Source: Tolypeutes matacus (Eukaryota; Chordata; Mammalia; Cingulata; Chlamyphoridae). From it: a DNA stretch of 64,000 nucleotides. The position numbers and the translations under genes are program-made. The notes beneath the pieces are model-generated. The model had not been told where the DNA came from and did not search any database. It saw only the letters and a program-made list of their open reading frames with translations. Positions 44,572 to 55,600 of this stretch are shown here, piece after piece. The stretch is taken from NCBI GenBank assembly GCA_026826555.1, contig JAKSZT010054003.1, forward strand, positions 231,258 through 295,257, written 5' to 3'. The first letter of the stretch is position 1, and every line of letters begins with the position of its first letter.

Positions 44572-47500
44572 TCAAATCAGTGAGGTCATATATTGTTTAT
44601 CCTTCAATGCCTGACTTGCTTCACTCAACATAAGGTCTTCAAGATTCATCCACGTTTTTCCGTGTGTTAGCACTTTATTCCTTCTTATAGCTGAGTAATA
44701 TTCCATTGTATGTATGTACCACATTTTGCTTATCCATTCATCTGTTGATGGACACCAGGGTTGATTCCAACTTTTGGCAATGGTGAACAATGCCGCTATG
44801 AACATTGGTGTGTATATATCTGTTCGTGACTTTGCTTTCAATTCTTCTGGGTATATACCCAGCAATGGAATTGCTGGATCATACAGAAGATCATTTGTTA
44901 GTTTTCTGAGGAACCGCCAAACTATCCTCCATAGTGGCTGGACCATTCCACAATCCCACCAGCAGTGGATGAAGGTTCCTATTCCTCCACATCCTCTCCA
45001 ACACTTAGAGTCTGCTGTTTTTTTAATAGCTGCCATTCTGATGGGTGTAAGATGGTATCTCATTGTAGTTTTGATTTGCATTTCTCTGATAGCAAGTGAT
45101 ATCGAGCATTTTTTCATGTGCTTTTTAGCCATTTGTATTACTTCCTTGGAGAAGTGTCGTTTCAGGTCACTTGCCCATTTTTTTAAATGGGTTGTTTGTC
45201 TTTTTATTTTCAAGGTATAGGATTTCTTTATATATGCAGGATATTAGGCTCTTATTAGATATATGGTTGCCAAATATTTTCTCCCATTGGGTAGGCTGCC
45301 TTTTTATTTTCTTAATAACGTCCTTAGAGGTTCAGAAGTTTTTAATTTTGAGGATATCCCATTTATCTATTTTTTCTCTTGCTGCTCATGCTTTGGCTGT
45401 GAAGTTCATGAAACCATTTTCTATTATAAGGTCCTGTAGATGCCTCCCTACATTATCTTCCAAGGTCTTTATGGTTTTGCCTTTACATTTAGATCTTTGA
45501 TCCATCTTGAGTTGATTTTTGTGTAAGGTGTGAGATGGTATTCTTCTCTCATTCTTTTGGATATGGATATCCAGTTCTCCAAGCACCACTTGTTAAAGAG
45601 GCCATTCTCTCCCAACTGAGAGGGCTTGGTAGCCTTGTTGAATATAAGATAACTGTATATGTGAAGATCTATATCAGAACTCTCAATTCGATTCCATTGG
45701 TGAATAGGTCTATCCTTGTGCCGATACCATGCAGTTTTGATCACTGTAGCTTTGTAATATGTTTTAAAGTCCAGTAATGTGATAACTCCAACTTCATTTT
45801 TCTTTTTCAATATGTCTTTGGCAATTCAGGGTCTCTTACCTTTCCAAATATATTTTGTGGTTAGCTTTTCCAGTTCCTTAAAAAAATATAGTGTTGATTT
45901 TTGGGGGATTGCATTAAATCTGTAGATTAGTTTGGGTAGGATAGACATCTTGATGATATTTAGTCTTCCTATCCATGAACAGGGAATATTTTTCCATTTA
46001 TTTAAGTCTTCTTTGATTTCCTTTAACAGTGTTGTGTAGTTTTCTGTATATAAATCCTTTACATCTTTAGTTAAATTTATTCCTAGGTATTTGATTCTGT
46101 TAGTTACTATTGTAAATGGCATTTTTTTCTTGATTTCCTCCTCAGATTGCTAATTATTGCTGTACAGAAATGCTACTGATTTTTGAGCATTGATCTTATA
46201 GCCTGCAACATTATTGAACTCCTTTATAAGTTCTAGAAGCTTTGTTGTAGACTTCTCTGGGCTTTCTATTTATAGGATCATGTCTGCAAATAATGAAAGT
46301 TTTACTTCTTCTTTTCCAATCTGGATGCATTTTATATCCTTCTCTTGCCTCAGTGCTCAAGCAAGTACTTGTAAGACAATGTTAAATAGGAGTGGTGATC
46401 ATGGACATCCTTGTCTTGTTCCCGATCTCAGAGGGAAGGCTTTTAGAATTTCACGATTGAAGATGATGTTAGCTTTGGGTTTTTCATATATACCCTTTAT
46501 CGTATTCAGAAAGTTTCCCTCTATTCCTATCTTTTGCAGTGTTTTTATCAGTAAAGAGTGCTGTATTTTCCTTAATGCTTCTTCTGCATCTAAAGAGATG
46601 ATCATGTGATTTTTTTCTTTCAATCTGTTTATGTGGTGTATCACATTGATTGATTTTCTTATATTGAACCATCCTTGCATACCCAGGATGAAACCCACTT
46701 GGTCATGGTGTATAATCCTTTTGATATGTTGTTGAATGCAATTAGCAAGTATTTTGTTGAGGATTTTAGCATCTAGGCTCATTAGAGAAATTGGTCTGTA
46801 ATTTTCCTTTCTAGCGGTATCTTTGTTTGGTTTTGGTATTTGGGTAATATTGGCATCGTAGAATGAGTTAGGCAATATTCCTTCTACTCCTATTTTATGG
46901 AAGAGCTTCCCATAGAATTGGTGTTAGCTCTTTCCGGAAAGTTTGGTAGAATTCAGCTGTGAAGCCATCTGGTCCAGGGATCCTCTTAGTTAGGAGGTTT
47001 TTGATGACTGATTCTATCTCTTTACCAGTAACTGGACTGCTGAGTTCATCAATTTCTTCTTTCGTCAATGTAGGTTGTTTGTGCATTTCTAGAAACTTGT
47101 CAATTTCCTCTAAATTATCATTCTTGTTGGCATATAATTTTTCAAAGTATCCTCTTATGATACTCTTTATTTTTGCAGAGTCAGTAGTGATATCCCCTTT
47201 CTCCTTCCTTATTTTGTGTATTTGCATCTGTTCTCTTATTTTCTTTGTTAGTATGGCTAAGGGTTTGTCAGTTTTATTGATTTTCTTGAAGAACCAGCTT
47301 TTGGTTTTGTATATTTTTTCTAGTGCTTTCTTATTCTCTATTTCATTTAGTTCTGCTCTAATCTTTGTTATTTCCTTCTTTCTACTTCCTTTAGGTTTAG
47401 TTTGTTTTTTTTCCCCTAATTCCTCCAAGTGTGCAGTTAGGTCTTCAATTGTAGCTCTTTCTTCTTTTTTAATATATGTATTTATGGCTGTGAACTTCCC

Positions 47501-48358
47501 TCTCAGACTGCTTTTGCTGCATCTCATATGTTTTGATATGTTGTATCGTCATTTTCAGTGCTTTCAAGGTAGTTACTGATTTCTTTTGAGATTTCCTCCT
47601 TGACCCTCTGTTTGTCTAAGAGTGTGATGTTTAACTTCCATATCCTTGTGCCTAACCTTTTTCTCTGGCCCTTAGTGATTTCCAATTTCATTCAATTGTG
47701 ATCAGAAAAATTAATTTGTATAATCTCAATCTTGCTGAATTCATTGAAGAGTTTTTCTGTGGCCTAAAATATGGTCTATCTTGGAGTATGATCCATGTGT
47801 ACTAGAGAAGAAAGTAAATCCTGTTTTATTTGGGTGTAGTGTTCTGTATATGTCTATTAAGTCCAGGTCCTCTAATGTATTGTTGAGAGTCTTTGTTTCT
47901 TTGTTGAATCTCTGTCTAGATGTTCTGTCTAATGATGATAATCATGTATTAAAGTCCTCCGCTATAATTGTAGAGGCATTTATTTCTCCACTTAACTTTT
48001 CCAGAGTTTGCCTCATGTATTTTGAGGCACCCCGATTAGGTGCGTAAATGTTTATGATTGTTCACTCTTCTTGAGAGATTACCCCCTTTACTAATATATA
48101 GTGTCCATCTTCATCTCTTACAATAGTTTTGCATTTAAAGTCTATTGTGTCTGATATTTGAATAGCTACTCCTGTCCTTTTTTGGCTATTGTTAGCTTTT
48201 AAAATTGTTTTCTAGCCATCCACTTTCAGTCTCCTTGAATCCCTGGGTCAAAGGTGGGCTTCTTGTAGATAGCATATAGATGGATCATATTTCTTTATCC
48301 ATTCTGCCAATCTGTGTCTCTTGAGTGGTGAGTTTAATCCATGAGCATTCACTGTCAT
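44572..48358 (-). pseudogene. L1 ORF2 (endonuclease-reverse transcriptase), broken
   Basis: Starts at the ATG at 48356-48358, 17 bp after the ORF1 stop, and ends at the TGA at 44572-44574, so about 1,262 codons if undamaged, the normal size. The order is: N-terminal endonuclease ('GLNSPLKRHRLAEW', 48325 on); the region at 47527-46895 ('ITKIRAELNEIENKKALEKI', 'GPDGFTAEFYQTF'); RT block at 46875-46399 ('[20 protein letters not shown]', '[11 protein letters not shown]'); thumb pieces; and an intact 213-codon C-terminus (45213-44572) with the CX3CX7HX4C knuckle at residues 71-88 of that frame. A 3-bp deletion near 46278 reduces FADD to FAD, and several frameshifts separate the blocks. The 206- and 148-codon antisense frames here are shadows. 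Confidence 0.92.
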
Positions 48359-48375
48359 TATTCACAACAAATTTC

Positions 48376-49431
48376 TTACTTCAGCCATATTTTCTTTGGA
48401 TTAATGTATGTCGTATGTTGTTTTGTTTCCGTGTTTGTCTTTTTAGTTGTTTTTAAACTCTCCTCCAACTCTCTCTCCCTTGATTTTTCCTTTCAACTTG
48501 TAGAACTACCTTTAGTATTTCTTGAAGTGCCGGTTTCTTATTGACATACTCTCTTAATTTCTGTTTATTTGTGAATATTTTGAACTCTCCATCATTTTTG
48601 AATGCCAGTTTTGCTGGAAACAGAATTTGTGGCTGGAAGTTTTTTCTTTTAGTATTTTGACTATGTCATACCACTGTCTTCTTTCCTCCATGGTTTCAGA
48701 TGAGAAATCAGCACTTAATCTTATTGTGTTTCCCTTGTATGTGATGGTTTTCTTTTCTCTTGCTGCCTTGAGTATTTTCTCTTTGTCTTGAGCATTGGAC
48801 GGTTTGACAAGAATATGTCTTGGAGTTGGCCTTTGGGATTTATACTATTTGGGGTGCACTGTGCTTCCTGGATCTGCACATCCATCTCTCTCACTAGGGT
48901 TGGGAAGTTTTCAGCCATTATTTCCTTCAACACTCCTTCTGTTCCCTTTCCCTTCTCTTCCCCTTCTTGGATGCCCTTAATGCATATGCTTGTAACTTTT
49001 GTGTTGTCAGTTAAATCCCTGAGTCCCTGCTGGATTTTTTCTATTTTTTTGTCTATCTGTTCTACTATCTGTTTGATTTCAGTTGTATTGTCTTCCACAT
49101 CACTAATTCTTTCTTCTACCTGTTCAAATATGTTGTTATGTCAATCTAGCATCTCTTTGATTTCTTGGATTGTGCCATTGATCACCATCATACCAGTTAT
49201 CTTTTTGTGTATGTTTACAATTTCTTCAGTATGTTCTCCCCGTGTCTTCTTTATATCCTTAATCTCTTCCTTCAGTTCATTAAGTTGGTACATGATATTT
49301 GTTTGGTAATCTTTGATTAGTTGTTTGATGTTCTGCATATATTCCTGGTTTTTAGTTTGTTCTTTGGAATGGTCCATGTCTTCCTGTTTCTCAGTGTGCT
49401 TGGTAATTTTTTGTTGCCCTCTAGTCATCAT
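48376..49431 (-). pseudogene. L1 ORF1 (RNA-binding chaperone), broken
   Basis: The frame opens with 'MMTRGQQKITKHTEKQ' at 49431 and would close at 48376-48378 (351 residues, near the family's usual length). The first 96 codons (to 49141) hold the start of the coiled coil. A premature stop follows at 49141-49143. The same frame resumes at 49098 with 'MEDNTTEIKQIVEQIDKKIE' and the RRM region ('EIMAENFPTLVREMDVQIQE'). It shifts frame after 'INPKG' (about 48850), so the C-terminal domain is read in another frame. The product would be the L1 RNA chaperone. Non-functional here. Confidence 0.9.
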
Positions 49432-50990
49432 TTTATCTTGCTGGGTTTATTCAGTTGATTAACTTCTCTCTCTCCTCTAGAGTTTTATTTAGCTGATGGT
49501 TCTGTGTGTGTGTGTTAAGTTTTCTCTTTGACACTTTTTCTTCTTATTTCGTTTCCTTGAAGACAAAAAATTAGTGCCAGAGGAATTTAAAGATGTGAGA
49601 AAGGAAGAAGGATTATAGTAATATTGATAAAAGTTATAAGACGGGCCAAATAGGACTTAGTGAAATGGATATTTAACTTGTGTAGGCAGTGTAGAGTAAT
49701 AGGAAATAAACTGGAGTACCTACAATGGATTGGGAAACCAAATAGAGGAATATATATATAATGACTTAGAAGGCCAGAATGATGAGGAGGGAGAGAAAGA
49801 GTAAAGAGAGCGCTAAAAGGAAAAAGCTAATATTAATTTAAAAAAGAAGAAAACAAAAAAGATAGAATAGAAATTGACACCCTTAAGTTGTGGGCTAATG
49901 AAAAAGTGTGGTGTCTATGAACCACAACTGAAAGCAGAAGGCAGAGAGATGAAGGAAGGATAAGAGATAGCTTGGAATACAATATCAATATAGATAGAGA
50001 GTGGGAAATCACTGAAGAGGAAGCACAGCAAAGAAGAGTTAAGCTAGCAGCACCTAATTTAAAAAAAATGAAGGAAAACAGAAAGGGGTGAGGAAAGCGG
50101 AAAGAAAAGCAAGAGATAACAAATAAACAGAGAAAAACCAAATAAACACACCAGCAAGCAGTCAAACAAAGCCGAGGAGGAAGTGTTCCTTTATGGTTTT
50201 TGGGGATCCTCTCAGCCTGCTTGCGCTTATCAATTTCCCTTCAGGGTTCTATCTGCAGGTTTTGAGGCAGATTTTCAGTATTAAACTAAATTAAGGACAG
50301 GAATTCATTTTTTAAAGTGACTGTCTTATTTTTTTTGGCGATATAAGGGACCCAAAAGAAGTCCTCTGCTAGATCACCGAGGGGACCCTAAATAGGCTTG
50401 TGGAAACTGATCAAGCCCTTCCCACTTCCTGGCCTCCCCAGTGGACCTGAAGCTCTGACGCTTGTCAGTGCAGAGCCATAAAATTGGCTGACTCTGCCCC
50501 CTCTGGGGCCAAGCCTCAGAGTCAGCGTGCTGCTGGGTAAATCAGGTTTCCTCAGCAGATTCGCTTCTCCCCTCAGCCTGGTGCTGTTTCAAGCTGACTT
50601 ATCTGCTCCCCAAAGCTATGATGGGGTCCGGGCAGCCAAATCCCTAGAAGTTAAACCCCTCTCCACCCTCTGTCAGAGTCCTTCCTCCCCCAGAGTATGC
50701 TTCCCCACACCAGGAGCAGGAGCCGTGGGCGCAGGATTCGCGGCTCAAACCAGACGTTTTCCCTGCGTGTGGGGCTCAGCCATCTGTGTTAACCACCACA
50801 GGCAGGCTCAAAACTCACGAATCTCCACCGATCACTCCACGCTGTCGATCTGCCTGCTTCTAGATGACCCAAGCTTCTCGCTCCGTGCGCCCACAGCACA
50901 GACCCTTGGGCAGGACTCCATCCACAATCGGCCATCCCCAGAGAGCCAGTCAATGAGTACCCTCCTAAACTGATGCCATCTTGCCTCTCG
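49432..50990 (-). promoter_or_regulatory. L1 copy B 5' UTR / internal promoter
   Basis: About 1.56 kb. The exact TSD fixes the first transcript base near 50990, so the YY1-type motif CAAGATGGC (plus-strand gccatcttg, 50975-50983) begins at about +8. One monomer unit (about 50524-50735) is present, against two in copy A. The ORF1-proximal part is purine-rich on the plus strand, as in copy A. Promoter activity inferred by analogy with other mammalian L1s. Confidence 0.72.
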
Positions 50991-51074
50991 ATCCCCAATC
51001 TTTTAAGCATTTGCCCTGGGGTCATAGAATGAGACAAGGTTACAAGCATGGCTGATCACCTTTTAATGGTGTGT

Positions 51075-51360
51075 CCTCAGAAGGCTAATACAATTCAATA
51101 AATATTTATTAAGTACCTACCACGTGTAAGACATCATGCTCTGTATTAATATTCAGAAACAAACACTGCAAGGTCCTACCCTGAAGAAGATAGGAGTTGA
51201 AAGGGGGAGAGTTGCACATTTGTACCTATTGTGTAAGCCCCACACCAGGTGGATGGACCAAAGTGATATAATTACAGAGGAACCATTTAACATGAGGAAC
51301 AGTGGGTAAAAGCTTCACAGAAGAAATCATGTTTGAGACGAGCCTTAAAGGCAAGTAAAC
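51075..51360 (-). repeat. L2 LINE 3' relic
   Basis: 'caataaatatttattaagta', 'cctaccacgtgtaagacatc', 'ctaccctgaagaagatagga' and 'gcttcacagaagaaatcatg', 'tttgagacgagccttaaagg' follow the reverse strand of the L2 3' end. Confidence 0.75.
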
Positions 51361-52526
51361 AATAACTAAGACTTTCTTTTGTGAACAGTATCTGACCTTA
51401 CTGTATTAAGGCAAATAGACCCACCCTTCCCATTTCACTCAAAGGTCTGCCCCAGAAGGGTACATGTGTGTGGAGAGCAAGCAAGTCATCTAGAAACCAA
51501 GGGATGAAGAAACAATGAGGAAAAGCAAAGCTGGGCTGGGAAAAATGGAAGACTATGGGGTGGGTGAGCAAACAAGGGAAAGAATGGACCTGGGAAGGAA
51601 ATAATAGAGAGGCAGAACAAGGTAGGGGTCGGGTGAAACATTGGGGATTGGCTGTGCCTCTTAGGTGTTACAAGTTTCATTCCAAAATGATCTTGTTTAC
51701 ATCAGCTCTTCAGAGACTGGGTTTCAGTGGGCATCCTGCAGTAACTGTTACCAGAAGTTTTACCTCCCTTCACATACAGTCCTGGTCCCTCTCCATAAGC
51801 TGTCATGAACATGGTAAGTTTTGTCTTGAAGCCTTTGGCTAAGTGGCAACAAAACTAGCAGACACCCTGCTGGGGTGAAGATGAATGGGAACACAGCTGG
51901 GAAATATTTCACAATCAGGTGTGAATAGATGGAGAATGGAAAGAAAATATTTCTATCATGGAGTGATTTACACTAGATTTAGACTGAAACTCATATTTAA
52001 GTGCAGAAACCAGCTGGAAATCACATGTGAAAGCGCAAATATTGTACTTTTTTTCTTCAAGTAATTTGTAAGTTTAAATCAAATCAGTAATACTTTTTAA
52101 TGGTTTTATTTTTCCTCCAAATGTTGTCATTTCTTGATTTAGTTACTTTTCTTCTAGCAGAGTCAAGGTCAGCATTGCTGGAGTCCACAGAGTTAGGGAG
52201 AAGATGACATTATATTAATAATTGACTGAGCAACTGTTTTCTCTTGGGAAATAAAATTGAGGGGTTCAAAATCTTTCCAAATTCTGAAGAGTCTCTAACT
52301 AGCCTGAATTTTCTGAGGCCAGCATTATTCTGGGATATAAGTATGGTGTGTTTCCATAAAGGTCCTATTCAAATATCAATTAATAGACCTGTACTTGAAG
52401 CCAAATAACAGATGTGTTCTACAATTCCTGGGTACTTTATTAAGATGCTATACAGAGGGAGTAATTTTGTTTGTGATTGTGGAAGAAGAATCTAAGTATA
52501 ACAGTCCTCCTATTTTCATGCTTGAT
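51361..52526. other. Single-copy DNA, nothing recognised
   Basis: Frames of 95 (51555-51842) and 64 codons show no domains. No repeat I can name. Confidence 0.45.
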
Positions 52527-52539
52527 AAGAGTGTATCAG

Positions 52540-52726
52540 GGAAGCAGCTGTGGCTCGGTCAGTGGGGCTCCCGTTTACCATATGGGAGGCCCCGGGTTCG
52601 GTTCCCGGGGCCTCCTGGTGAGGGCAGGCCTGCCCGCACGGCGTGGTTGGCTGACCCGGCGAGCACAAGCAGCAAGGGGGGTATAAATGAATGAATAAAT
52701 AAATAAAATCTTAAAAAAAAAAAAAA
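52540..52726 (+). mobile_element. DAS-type SINE at the edge of an MLT1 LTR
   Basis: GC-rich tRNA-derived SINE: 'gctgtggctcggtcagtggg' (A box), 'gggttcggttcccggggcc' (B box), 'gcccgcacggcgtggttggc', 'gcgagcacaagcagcaaggg', AAATA units and A-tail. A perfect 13-bp TSD AAGAGTGTATCAG (52527-52539 and 52727-52739) includes the first eight bases of the MLT1 LTR. Frames of 99 and 69 codons crossing it are chance. Confidence 0.94.
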
Positions 52727-52731
52727 AAGAG

Positions 52732-53156
52732 TGTATCAGTTTGCTAGGGCTGCTGTAACAAAGTACCACAGACTAGTTGGCTTAAACAACAGAAACTTAT
52801 TGTCTCACAATTTTGGAGGTTAGAAGTCCAAAATCAAGGTGTTGGCAGGATCCTGCTTTCTCTGAAGTGTGAATCATTCTGGTGGCGGCTTGCTAGCAAT
52901 CCATAATGTAATCTCTGCCTCTGTCACATAGCTTTCTCTCTCCCCATCTGTCTCTTCTTGTCCCCTCTTGTGTCCAAATTTCCTCTGCTTTTAAGAACTT
53001 TAGTCATACTGGATTAAGACCCAGCCAGATTCAGTTTGGTCTCACCTTAACTTAAAACATCTTCAAGGATTCTATTTATAATTGGATCCACACCGACAGG
53101 ACTGAGAGTTAGGACTTGAATTTGTTTTTGTGGGGAACATGATTCAAACCATATTA
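52732..53156 (+). mobile_element. MLT1 solo LTR (ERVL-MaLR)
   Basis: Close to the MLT1 consensus as I remember it: 'tgtatcagtttgctagggct', 'gctgtaacaaagtaccacag', 'ggcttaaacaacagaaactt', 'attgtctcacaattttggag', 'aaatcaaggtgttggcagga', 'gtcatactggattaagaccc' and 'gaacatgattcaaaccat' near the end. 5-bp flanks AAGAG and AAGAT (4/5). No internal genes. Confidence 0.9.
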
Positions 53157-53606
53157 AAGATATTAAAAAATGACATTAATGGAAGATATTGTCTGCTTAA
53201 TTACTTTTAGGGTTGACCTGGAGTCTGAGAAATATGGACAAAGCCATGAGTGATTCTAAGTATATAGTGATAGCTATTGTTAGAATACAGTTTCAGAGTA
53301 TAGTCATAGGTAGTTGAATTGTAGTTAAGCTATCTGAAATCCTCCAAGACAGGATCTTTTGTTTTGGTACTGGAGGACTACTGCGAACCATTTACTGTTT
53401 CTTTTGGTTCTCTGTATAAATGGTTATGATGGATTCTCATCAGATGAGCTGCAGTGTCTTGAATCCATATAATTATGAGTCATAATATCATATGGTTCTA
53501 GCTTTATTATTTATATAGAATTAAGGAGTTTACATCTATGATTTCATTCATCCTCTAAATTACAAAATATGTTTGAATTATTCAGTCTTTACTTGTGCTG
53601 TGATGA
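53157..53606. other. Single-copy DNA, nothing recognised
   Basis: No repeat or coding signal. Confidence 0.5.
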
Positions 53607-53827
53607 GCGGATGTGACTCAAGTGGTTGAGCACCTTCTTCCTACATGGGAGGTCCCGGGTTCAGTCCCCAGTGCCTACTAAAAACAAAAAAATCAAACAA
53701 CAATCAAACAAATGAAAAAACCAACTCAGGGGAGCTGATTTGGCTCAGTGGTTGATCGTTGGTTTCTCACATATGAAGTCCCAGTTTCAACCCCTGGCTC
53801 TGGTACATCAAACAAGCAAACAAATAA
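53607..53827 (+). mobile_element. DAS-type SINE dimer
   Basis: Two tRNA-like units: 'gcggatgtgactcaagtggt' with 'gtcccgggttcagtcccc', then after an A/C-rich linker 'gctgatttggctcagtggtt' with 'gtcccagtttcaacccctgg'. Ends in CAAACAAGCAAACAAAT. Its linker composition resembles the minus-strand dimer at 36640, suggesting the same subfamily. TSD not clear. Confidence 0.8.
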
Positions 53828-55290
53828 CCTGACAACCTTCAATGTTTTCTGTAGATTCCCCCATTGCTGATATATCTATGAGTAGAAAAATTCTAGAGAC
53901 CACGTCATAAGAGAAAACTTGATCAATAGAGAAAGCAGAGTTTCAATGCTATCTGACTAGCAAATCCATGCCTTCTCCTGGCTTCATTTTAGCCCCTGGA
54001 GCTCTCACATAAAGAGGTTGTATGATTTCATGCAAATTTTGTGATCAGCAGCTGGCAGGCAACCTAAGATCACTTGAGAACACAAGAGAGCATGATCATG
54101 TATATGTCCTTGGAGCAACTCTGGAAATTAAAATAAATTACAAATAAATGGGAAATATGGGTGAAAGAATCTCACATTGTTGCTTTCCATCTTCAATATG
54201 CAGCATGATATTTATGCAATGAACAAATATTTATTTAAACAAACTATGTCCTTGATATTATGCAAGAAGTTATGGAAGATAGAGACAAATAATTAAATGG
54301 TCCCTATTATCAATCTGCTTATGAGTCTATCTTAATGAAGCACCCTTTCTTGTCTCCTGTCCACTGAAATATAAAAGAGCTACTTTCACCTTATCTCAGA
54401 ATCTTCATATATTTTTTGCTTGTGATGGGATACCATTCATGTTCTTTCAATTATGGCCAGTATAAAATGTTTGGCCCTTTTTAATATAAACATTAAAAGA
54501 CATGGAAAGTTAACTGAGGCTAGATGCCTTTCCTAAAACAAGTCCAGGCAAATTTACCCATATTGAGGTTGAGGAGATGCCAAGGATTAATTGCCAACTG
54601 TTCATATGGTGCTAACTTGAGAGAAAGTGTTCAATGTTAGGATGCATGGAAGCTTTGTCAAAGAACTCTGGATGGATTTCCATAGAAAATAAGGGAAATG
54701 AAGAGAGAGAGTAGAGATTGAGATTGAGTCCTAGCTTCCTCTGAAATATATGATAGACTTAGGGGGAAGGGTTGTTCCTCTAAAGGTGTGTTTGGAATCA
54801 GTGATGGCCATTTAGGAGAAAACCAGAGATCTGAGAATTAGGGTTTATTTGTAGACACCATTTTAGTAGATGCACCCTTAACTAGCTACCCAACGAGTCC
54901 TAACAGCATGTTATTCTTGACATTATATGGTAATATTCTAAGAAAACCAAGAGGTAAATGATTTTTCCTGATTCTTGACAACACTTAGGGATGTCTTGGT
55001 CTCAGTTATTTATCAGCTTCCTGGCTTTAGGGAGGCTCATCACTGATACTCAAATCATTATATTATTCCTTATAAAACTGTTGAAGATAAAGCCATAATA
55101 TTAAATGTGTTTATTTTGCACAAAATGAGTTAATCTCTTTCATCTCAAGCTTGCCAAGTTTTAGACTCTAATAAACATTAGTCTTATATTTCACTTTACA
55201 TAATAGATTCCTGAAATTTATGAATAAATATTTTTGATACATCAACTTATATGTAAATGCAGTGTGCGATTTGTCTATGTAAAATGATTC
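53828..55290. other. Single-copy DNA with an L2-like relic
   Basis: At about 54222-54315 reverse L2-like phrases are readable ('gaacaaatatttatttaaac', 'gaagatagagacaaataatt'). The rest is featureless. Confidence 0.45.
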
Positions 55291-55294
55291 CATC

Positions 55295-55600
55295 TATTTC
55301 AACAACTATTTACCAAAACTCAATTCCATTACAAGCATTGAACTAGGTTCTATGTTGTTGATATACAAATGAATATGACTTGACCTTTGTCAAAAATCTT
55401 AGAGTTTAGTGTGAGAGAGAGATATGCATTAATATAAAATTTCAATATCATATGCTGAGGGCTAAAAACAGAAAAAAACATAGAGTACTATGGGGGAACA
55501 AAGAAGAATCCCAGGGGTGGAGGGGTGATCAGTAGTATTTCCTGGAAGAATAAAAAATTGGTTAGGCTGAGTCTTGAAGAAGGATTGAAGATTTTTGGAG
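55295..55600 (-). repeat. L2 LINE 3' relic
   Basis: 'caacaactatttaccaaaac', 'gcattgaactaggttctatg', 'aaatcttagagtttagtgtg' and 'tttcctggaagaataaaaaa', 'ggctgagtcttgaagaagga' follow the reverse strand of the L2 3' end. Confidence 0.75.

Larger units (their letters stand above)
41712..51005 (-). mobile_element. L1 LINE copy B, full length, defective
   Basis: A complete minus-strand L1 flanked by a perfect 15-bp direct repeat ATCCCCAATCTTTTA (41712-41726 and 50991-51005). The uninterrupted target reads CTTTT/AAGC, the consensus L1 endonuclease site, so the last A of the repeat may be shared by chance. In transcript order: 5' UTR (50990-49432), ORF1 (49431-48376), ORF2 (48358-44572), 3' UTR to about 41882, a first poly(A) (T-run 41871-41881), an extra ~120-bp segment, and a second tail (AATAAATAAATAAA read on the minus strand, 41727-41751). 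A DAS-type SINE is inserted in the 3' UTR. ORF1 has a stop and a frameshift; ORF2 has frameshifts and a lost catalytic codon. Confidence 0.95.

Noticed and set aside
44774..45220. 148-codon plus-strand ORF
   Set aside because: Antisense to the intact C-terminal part of L1 ORF2; the similar frame in copy A (17882-18127) is shorter and shifted.
46959..47579. 206-codon plus-strand ORF
   Set aside because: It lies exactly antisense to L1 ORF2. The sense strand codes for known reverse-transcriptase blocks, and copy A breaks this antisense frame, so it is a shadow.
14865..51005. Segmental duplication joining the two 9-kb similar blocks
   Set aside because: Similarity stops exactly at the L1 ends, the flanks are unrelated, and each copy has its own TSD. 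They are two insertions.
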